Positions 58,788 through 64,000 of a stretch of DNA of 64,000 nt are shown in pieces (the stretch's first letter is position 1; every line of letters begins with the position of its first letter). A program made the translations under genes and the position numbers. The notes below the pieces were generated by a model, which saw only the letters and a list, made by a program, of their open reading frames with translations, did not search any database and was not told where the DNA came from. The DNA is from Ketobacter sp. MCCC 1A13808 (GTDB lineage: Bacteria; Pseudomonadota; Gammaproteobacteria; Pseudomonadales; Ketobacteraceae), in the NCBI RefSeq assembly GCF_009746715.1, contig NZ_VRKW01000007.1, forward strand, positions 184,252-248,251, in the 5' to 3' direction.

Positions 58788-58901
58788 GCTTAACGCCGGC
58801 AACCTGGGACCAGCGCAGTGGAGGCAATTTGCGGTAAAGTGAACGAAGTGAACCGCAAATTGGCGGAGCGTAGCTGGTTCCCGTGCTTGCCTTTGTAATG
58901 G
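58788..58901 (+). repeat. attC site after higBA
   Basis: Inverse core GCTTAAC (58788-58794) is the exact reverse complement of the cassette's start core at 58107. The right core is GTAATGG (58895-58901), one base off GTTATGG. The arms CCAGC...GCTGG and CAATTTGCGGT/ACCGCAAATTG pair, with a GTGAACGAAGTGAAC apex also found in the site at 61579. Confidence 0.85.
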
Positions 58902-58966
58902 CATATTGACAACGCGAATCTGGAGAAGCACAATGCAACCAAAACGCAACCATATTGGTGGTATTT

Positions 58967-59209
58967 ATGGCTTCTTTGACTATTAAGAATATACCCGACG
59001 ATCTTTACGAACACCTGAAACAAGCTGCAAATGCTCATCACCGAAGCATCAATAGCGAATTAATCTATTGTTTAGAAAGAACTTTATTACCTACAAAGCT
59101 ATCTTCTTCTGACCTTAAAGAAGCGGCTAAACTACTTAGGGGTAGAGTATTGGTTAAACGTATTGATGTAGATGAGATCAATTCAGCAAAGAATGAAGGT
59201 CGTGAATGA
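58967..59209 (+). CDS. FitA-like ribbon-helix-helix antitoxin
   Basis: 80 residues from the ATG at 58967; GGTGG lies a few bases upstream. SLTIKNIPDDLYEHLKQAANAHHRSINSELI is the FitA/Arc-type DNA-binding domain. The C-terminal tail should wrap the toxin. It overlaps the PIN toxin by four bases. Confidence 0.88.
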   Translation: MASLTIKNIPDDLYEHLKQAANAHHRSINSELIYCLERTLLPTKLSSSDLKEAAKLLRGRVLVKRIDVDEINSAKNEGRE

Positions 59210-59616
59210 TAGTTGCAGATACCAATACCATTGCATATCTCTACCTTCCTACAGACTTCACGTCAGATGTTGAAGCTTTATTAGAAATAGACTCCAACTG
59301 GGTCGCACCGATACTTTGGCGAAGCGAGTTTAGAAACATCCTCGCATTGTACATTCGCAAAAGTATTATCGATCTAGAGACTGCATTGCAAATGCAGTTA
59401 CAGGCAGAACAGCAATTAGCTGGAAACGAATACACCGTAAATTCAAATTCTGTTTTGTCATTAGCAAAACAGTCAAGTTGCTCTGCCTATGACTGCGAGT
59501 TTGTATCTATCGCCAAAACACTCGATACGACATTGATCACCGTAGACAAAAAGCTGATCAAAGCTTTTCCCGATATTGCTATGACGCCGAGAGATTATAT
59601 GTCTACGCTGCCATAA
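59206..59616 (+). CDS. FitB/VapC-like PIN-domain toxin
   Basis: 136 residues. PIN nuclease with acidic residues in VADTNTIAYLY, RSEFRNIL, AYDCEFVSIA and ITVDKKL. These toxins cleave tRNA or other structured RNA. Start overlaps the antitoxin stop (ATGA). The stop codon TAA lies inside the inverse core CCATAAC of its attC, a compact arrangement typical of integron cassettes. Confidence 0.9.
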   Translation: MIVADTNTIAYLYLPTDFTSDVEALLEIDSNWVAPILWRSEFRNILALYIRKSIIDLETALQMQLQAEQQLAGNEYTVNSNSVLSLAKQSSCSAYDCEFVSIAKTLDTTLITVDKKLIKAFPDIAMTPRDYMSTLP

Positions 59617-59656
59617 CGCCCTGCCTTTTGGGTCCAAGTGCTTTTGTTTGCTATGT
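59610..59656 (+). repeat. Short attC site after fitAB
   Basis: Inverse core CCATAAC (59610-59616) and a degenerate core GCTATGT (59650-59656), 47 bases overall. The core is one base off the complement of ACATAAC at 60174, the end of the next cassette. The inner stem is weak (TTGG/CCAA). Confidence 0.5.
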
Positions 59657-59680
59657 GACATCTGTGCTTCTAAGCAAGTT

Positions 59681-60175
59681 TTAATGAAGTTGTATACTAT
59701 AAATAATTAAGCCGAACCACGTATTACTTCCCTCAATCTTAATTCTCTCGCCAACTTTAATACTATTCCATGTTTTATCATCAACTTTAATCCCACAAAA
59801 AGGGCAATCAAACTCTTTAAATTCCAAGCGATTTGCTTGCCTGCGGGTATCACTCTTTCTCGATACAGTTAACTCAATAGTTGACGCTGAGTTTGATAAA
59901 AAGAGTCCATACGTCTGTGGAATAGCGTATAAAATGAAAAAACTATTTACTATCCATACTATTAAACCGGTCACCACATTACGTAAATTCTTGCCTGGCA
60001 GAATCTTAATAATGCCAGCTGGATACAATAGGCCAGTAAGAAGACCTCCCGGAATTAAACAAAGCCAAACCCATAAAGTACTACAAATAACCGAAGGATT
60101 TACAACTGACCAAACGAACCAAAGCACAACAATTATTGGAAGTATCTTTTTCGTACCCACTGAATATTTTTTCAC
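59681..60175 (-). CDS. Membrane protein of unknown function, reverse-oriented cassette
   Basis: 164 residues from a GTG at 60175, with GAGG six bases upstream inside the attC; the frame is open farther but only through attC sequence. Three to four membrane segments (KILPIIVVLWFVWSVV, TLWVWLCLIPGGLLTGLLY, NVVTGLIVWIVNSFFILYAI) are followed by a soluble tail with one CPFC motif. It is not recognised. Confidence 0.6.
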   Translation of the reverse strand: MKKYSVGTKKILPIIVVLWFVWSVVNPSVICSTLWVWLCLIPGGLLTGLLYPAGIIKILPGKNLRNVVTGLIVWIVNSFFILYAIPQTYGLFLSNSASTIELTVSRKSDTRRQANRLEFKEFDCPFCGIKVDDKTWNSIKVGERIKIEGSNTWFGLIIYSIQLH

Positions 60176-60287
60176 ATAACGCCTCACATAACGGGCGTGG
60201 TGTAGCGGAGGAAATTTGCGAATAAAATGCGAAGCATTCGCAAATTTTCGGAGCGAAACCACGTCCCTGCTCATGTGCTGGTTAGCA
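60174..60287 (+). repeat. attC site before vapBC
   Basis: Inverse core ACATAAC (60174-60180), core GTTAGCA (60281-60287), 114 bases. Long arms pair along CGTGGT...ACCACG and AAATTTGCGAAT...ATTCGCAAATTT. Confidence 0.88.
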
Positions 60288-60372
60288 TTGACCACGCTAT
60301 CGCCCCACCCTCTTTGGGGTGCAAACCAGACCTTTAAAATTTGCCTTGATGCTGATTGCTTCCGATGTTAAT

Positions 60373-60397
60373 GTGTAAAAACAACTATTTTATACAC
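60373..60397 (+). promoter_or_regulatory. Operator/promoter of vapBC
   Basis: GTGTA...TACAC inverted repeat with an A-run and T-run inside, spanning 25 bases and ending 12 bases before the vapB ATG. TATTTTAT within it can serve as a -10 element, so VapBC binding here would block transcription. Confidence 0.55.
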
Positions 60398-60409
60398 AGA
60401 GCAGCACTT

Positions 60410-60604
60410 ATGAGAACTAATATCGTAATTGATGACGAGCTTATGGCCAAGGCATTAAAAGCCAGCGGTCTTAACACAAAAAAAGATGTTGTAGAACAAG
60501 GGCTTAGACTAATCATTCAGCGAACTCACCAACAATCTATAAGAGAGCTTCGCGGCAAGCTGAAGTGGGAAGGCGACCTTGACGAGCTTAGAGGTTGCAA
60601 ATGA
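60410..60604 (+). CDS. vapB: VapB-type antitoxin
   Basis: 64 residues from the ATG at 60410. MRTNIVIDDELMAKALKASGLNTKKDVVEQGLRLII is the VapB (DUF2191-type) ribbon-helix-helix family; the tail RELRGKLKWEGDLDELRG is the usual toxin-binding segment. It overlaps vapC by four bases. The operator upstream suggests autoregulation. Confidence 0.92.
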   Translation: MRTNIVIDDELMAKALKASGLNTKKDVVEQGLRLIIQRTHQQSIRELRGKLKWEGDLDELRGCK

Positions 60605-60999
60605 TTCTAGTCGATACCAGTGTTTGGATCGACTACCTCAACGGTAAAGAATCGCCCCACACAGAACTGTTGGACGCTGCACTCATAGACGGAACTGTAG
60701 CCATAGCTGATCTCATATTTTTGGAAATACTCCAAGGCTTTAAGAGTGAGAAGGACTACAAACTCATTAAAAGCAGATTGTCGACACTAGAACAATACTC
60801 AATCTTTAATAGTAGTATGGTTGAACCATGCGCAAACAACTACCGATACCTACGGAAAAAGGGAATCACTATCCGAAAGACAAATGATGTAATAATTGCC
60901 AGTTATTGCATACAGCATAAAATTCCGTTGCTCTATACCGATCGTGATTTTGATCCGTTCGTAAAATATTTAGATCTGCGCTCTGTTGCTGAATGCTAA
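60601..60999 (+). CDS. vapC: VapC-type PIN-domain ribonuclease toxin
   Basis: 132 residues from the ATG at 60601. Acidic PIN residues are in LVDTSVWIDYLNG, FLEILQG, TNDVIIASYC and YTDRDFDPF. VapC toxins cleave initiator tRNA or 23S rRNA. The stop codon TAA is part of the inverse core TGCTAAC at 60994, so the coding region ends directly in the recombination site. Confidence 0.93.
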   Translation: MILVDTSVWIDYLNGKESPHTELLDAALIDGTVAIADLIFLEILQGFKSEKDYKLIKSRLSTLEQYSIFNSSMVEPCANNYRYLRKKGITIRKTNDVIIASYCIQHKIPLLYTDRDFDPFVKYLDLRSVAEC

Positions 61000-61041
61000 C
61001 GCTCACATCACAGGGGGGCCACGTGCATGTGTTTGTTAGAA
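60994..61041 (+). repeat. Short attC site after vapBC
   Basis: Inverse core TGCTAAC (60994-61000) is the exact complement of the cassette start GTTAGCA at 60281. The core is GTTAGAA (61035-61041). Arms CACAT and ATGTG pair. At 48 bases it is shorter than most described attC sites. Confidence 0.8.
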
Positions 61042-61064
61042 ATAATTGAATCAATACGCGATTG

Positions 61065-61568
61065 CTAACAGTTAAATCCACTGCGCTTTATGCTCTTAAC
61101 GTAAATGTAGAACCCAATCAAACTAAGTAGAATCCACCATAACGAGTAGGATTCATAGATTGGCCAGTGCTCCCAGAGCCATTCACCATCATGTTGAAAT
61201 CCGTCGTATATGATTGACATAATAATTGATAATAAACCAAACAAAGCGATTGGAAAACAAACTGCCATCATAACGAATACGTTTCGATAGCGATCCTTGG
61301 AATTGGAGAAAATCAACAAAGGAAAAAGAACAAAATTGGCGGCCATCACAAAAAATACAATAGGGTGCCGGTATGTGATGATTTCAGTTATTGGAATAGA
61401 AAGCATACGCTCAAGTAGCACTTTGTGATCTATTAAATCGTAATACGTGTAATGGAAATATTTCGCTACTAGAATCGCTGATATTGAACTCCAGTACAGC
61501 ACTAGGAATATCCCAGAAAGAATCAAATACAACTTAGCCACAAGATGTTTGGAATTCAGTATAAACAT
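61065..61568 (-). CDS. Four-helix membrane protein of unknown function
   Basis: 167 residues from the ATG at 61568 (a GTG at 61574 is possible). Four membrane segments: LYLILSGIFLVLYWSSISAIL, HPIVFFVMAANFVLFPLLIF, NVFVMMAVCFPIALFGLLSI and SLWWILLSLIGFYIYV. No family recognised. It faces against the array, in a cassette bounded by GTTAGAA and TTCTAAC. Lone membrane proteins in cassettes can be immunity or defence proteins, but nothing specific supports that here. Confidence 0.6.
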   Translation of the reverse strand: MFILNSKHLVAKLYLILSGIFLVLYWSSISAILVAKYFHYTYYDLIDHKVLLERMLSIPITEIITYRHPIVFFVMAANFVLFPLLIFSNSKDRYRNVFVMMAVCFPIALFGLLSIIMSIIYDGFQHDGEWLWEHWPIYESYSLWWILLSLIGFYIYVKSIKRSGFNC

Positions 61569-61578
61569 TGGCACATCG

Positions 61579-61688
61579 TTCTAACGCCCCGGTCATTAGC
61601 CCAAACTGCGCGGCGTAAATTTGTGGTAACGTGAACGAAGTGAACAACAAATTTGCGCCGCGCAGTTTGGGTCCACGATGCACCGGCT
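61579..61688 (+). repeat. attC site split by the IS110-family element
   Basis: Inverse core TTCTAAC (61579-61585) complements the cassette start at 61035. The right arm reads TGCACCGGCT, where the IS begins. The missing part of the core, TGTTAGAC, is at 62858-62865 beyond the IS. Joining the halves gives a site whose arms align without gaps (TTCTAACGCCCCGGT against the complement of ACCGGCTTGTTAGAC). Confidence 0.85.
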
Positions 61689-61728
61689 TGTATGGTTCAA
61701 TTCCCCCAAATTCGATAAAGTGAGGCCC

Positions 61729-62824
<1,096 letters not shown>

Positions 62825-62855
62825 ATATAATTTGGGACTATTGACACCACAGTCA

Positions 62856-62865
62856 CTTGTTAGAC
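62856..62865 (+). repeat. Right half of the split attC core
   Basis: CTTGTTAGAC follows the IS; GTTAGAC at 62859-62865 fits the GTTRRRY core. It starts the next cassette and contains the stop codon of the reverse-oriented gene that follows. Confidence 0.75.
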
Positions 62866-63189
62866 ACGATGCAACCTTTTGCTAAATGTATTCCCAAGCG
62901 ATACAGGTAAAGTAAATACGATTAACGTAGAAGAAAGACAAAGGATAAGAATGCTCGCTACATTTTCAAAATCATTTATTAATGCAATAATTCCACATGA
63001 AAACGCTATACATAAAAAAGTAAAGATTGAAATAGTTTGGATAGACTTTCCATATGGAAACTTCCACCCAAGAAAAAACAAAATGCCTATTGCAACTAAA
63101 TAAACACCCAATACATTTTGTTGAACATCAGACAAAGCACTATTAACAGACCAAGTGACAAAAGCTAGTGAAAGAATGAATGCCATCAT
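62860..63189 (-). CDS. Four-helix membrane protein, candidate immunity to the Tlde1-like protein
   Basis: 109 residues with four hydrophobic helices (MAFILSLAFVTWSVN, NVLGVYLVAIGILFFLGW, TISIFTFLCIAFSCGIIALI, ASILILCLSSTLIVFTLPV). Its ATG overlaps the stop of the Tlde1-like gene (ATGA), so the two are translated together. A membrane protein downstream of a peptidoglycan-acting toxin fits an immunity role, which is inference. The stop codon lies in the attC core at 62859. Confidence 0.6.
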   Translation of the reverse strand: MMAFILSLAFVTWSVNSALSDVQQNVLGVYLVAIGILFFLGWKFPYGKSIQTISIFTFLCIAFSCGIIALINDFENVASILILCLSSTLIVFTLPVSLGNTFSKRLHRV

Positions 63190-63608
63190 ATTACGGTTAC
63201 CTTAGTCAGACTGCTATTCATCAAGATCTGCTTCAAACTGTCTGTTTTTTCTGATCCTAACATCCCGCCACCAACATCGATACAGCCAGCAGAGCCTAGT
63301 CTCGTTCCACAATGGATAAAAAATCCACCTCTACCACCACTTTCTCCATGCAAGGGAATTCTCCAATCTCCAAAATCGACTTGATTTATAAGTGTCCTTA
63401 ATACATCCCAAACCAGTGGCCTATCAGTAAGCTCATTTCCTTTACAGTAATAATTGCCTGCTGGAATTGGACCAACCCAGGGTGTTTCTTCACATGAAGG
63501 ATTACTCATACAAGTACCCTTTCCACTTGTGGCTTGCAATGTGATCGAATGTGTTGCACTAGAAACGTAAAGCATTTCTCTGACAACGTTGAACATAATT
63601 TTTGCCAT
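63186..63608 (-). CDS. Tlde1/DUF2778-like L,D-transpeptidase-fold protein, candidate effector
   Basis: 140 residues from the ATG at 63608, chosen because AAGGAAG lies a few bases upstream; the open frame starts earlier inside IS sequence. The block WVGPIPAGNYYCKG matches the GPIPxGxYyI motif of DUF2778, and FFIHCGTRLGSAGCID holds the catalytic-type His99 and Cys109, spaced ten apart as in characterised Tlde1 proteins. No signal peptide is present, so secretion by a dedicated machine would be required. It lies directly beside an IS3-family fragment. Confidence 0.75.
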   Translation of the reverse strand: MAKIMFNVVREMLYVSSATHSITLQATSGKGTCMSNPSCEETPWVGPIPAGNYYCKGNELTDRPLVWDVLRTLINQVDFGDWRIPLHGESGGRGGFFIHCGTRLGSAGCIDVGGGMLGSEKTDSLKQILMNSSLTKVTVI

Positions 63609-63691
63609 AATACTTCCTTGTAACCAAATCCAAAGATCCTGCTCAGTTTCAGAATGTTGATGGTGTTCCCCACAAAAAGTAGACACTCTAA
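63609..63691. other. Junction between the last cassette and the IS3-family element
   Basis: Short non-coding stretch. AAAAAGTAGACACT around 63675 resembles an IS3-family terminal repeat, so the element probably ends near 63665-63690. I see no attC core here. Confidence 0.4.
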
Positions 63692-64000
63692 CTAAGCAGC
63701 TAATACTGCAATTTCCTCAAATGCGACAGGGCTAAGCCCATCGTTGGCTGAGTGTCTTCTTTTACGATTGTAGAATATTTCAATGTAAGCAAATATACCC
63801 GAGCGAGCCTCCTCAATCGACTGATAGTTTTTAGCATAGATCAGCTCCACCTTCAGCCTGCCGAAGAATGATTCCATTGCTGCATTGTCCCAGCAGTTGC
63901 CTTTCCGACTCATGCTTCGGATCACCCCTTCAGCGGTAAGATAATCCACGTACTCATTGGCTCGATATTGCACGCCCCGGTCAGAATGTACGATCAAGTC
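63692..64000 (-). CDS. IS3-family transposase OrfB, C-terminal part (continues beyond window)
   Basis: 103 residues visible, 5' end off the right edge. The rve integrase core shows LIVHSDRGVQY (second catalytic Asp), MSRKGNCWDNAAMESFFGRLKVEL (catalytic Glu) and the C-terminal YIEIFYNRKRRHSANDGLSPVAFE. It is a standard IS3 group member. Whether the element is complete cannot be seen. Confidence 0.93.
   Translation of the reverse strand, partial: DLIVHSDRGVQYRANEYVDYLTAEGVIRSMSRKGNCWDNAAMESFFGRLKVELIYAKNYQSIEEARSGIFAYIEIFYNRKRRHSANDGLSPVAFEEIAVLAA

Overview
This window is chromosomal DNA of a gammaproteobacterium close to the Pseudomonadales. Two gene runs follow the order known from Pseudomonas: proA-nadD-rsfS-rlmH-mrdA-rodA-mltB-rlpA-dacA-ybeD-lipB-lipA, and dksA-gluQRS-cbrX-cbrA-cbrB-crcZ-pcnB-folK-dNK-panB-panC. 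I do not assign a genus.

Layout. 1-7.4 kb: envelope and redox genes, namely two divergent haem-motif proteins (one a HzsA-like lipoprotein), two outer-membrane barrels, and a TlpA/DUF4266/DUF3570 trio. 7.5-18.6 kb: proline, NAD, ribosome, cell-wall elongation and lipoate genes, tightly packed and often overlapping. 18.6-24.8 kb: a DedA-PAP2 fusion, an HD-GYP-type protein that has lost its HD pair, a diguanylate cyclase and an orphan lipase chaperone. 24.8-38.8 kb: sfsA, an aminotransferase, dksA, gluQRS and the CbrAB carbon-catabolite system. Behind cbrB lies a gene-free stretch with GTTAC/GTAAC repeats, a sigma-54 promoter and an A-rich, terminator-ended RNA that I read as CrcZ. pcnB, folK and pantothenate genes follow. 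38.9-52.9 kb: PhoD phosphatase, a FecI/FecR/TonB-receptor/PepSY iron-uptake locus whose receptor carries one in-frame amber codon, carbonic anhydrase, small stress-type genes, catalase and CstA.

52.9-64 kb is unlike the rest: visibly A+T-richer, with small unrelated genes separated by structured palindromes. It is an integron cassette array with no integrase in view (a CALIN, or the distal part of a chromosomal integron). In several cassettes the core heptamer at the start is the reverse complement of the one near the end, which fixes cassette limits and orientation. The cargo includes three toxin-antitoxin modules (HigBA, FitAB-like, VapBC), an alpha/beta hydrolase, membrane proteins, and two pairs that each join a Tlde1/DUF2778-like L,D-transpeptidase-fold protein to a downstream envelope protein, resembling effector-immunity pairs.

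An IS110-family element sits inside the core site of one attC. Its 5' non-coding end folds into a hairpin plus two guide-bearing loops in the order known for bridge RNAs, and the guides of the first loop match both halves of the attC target. This element and the effector-immunity-like cassettes are the most interesting parts of the window. Remnants of IS66, IS1182 and IS3 elements break up the array.
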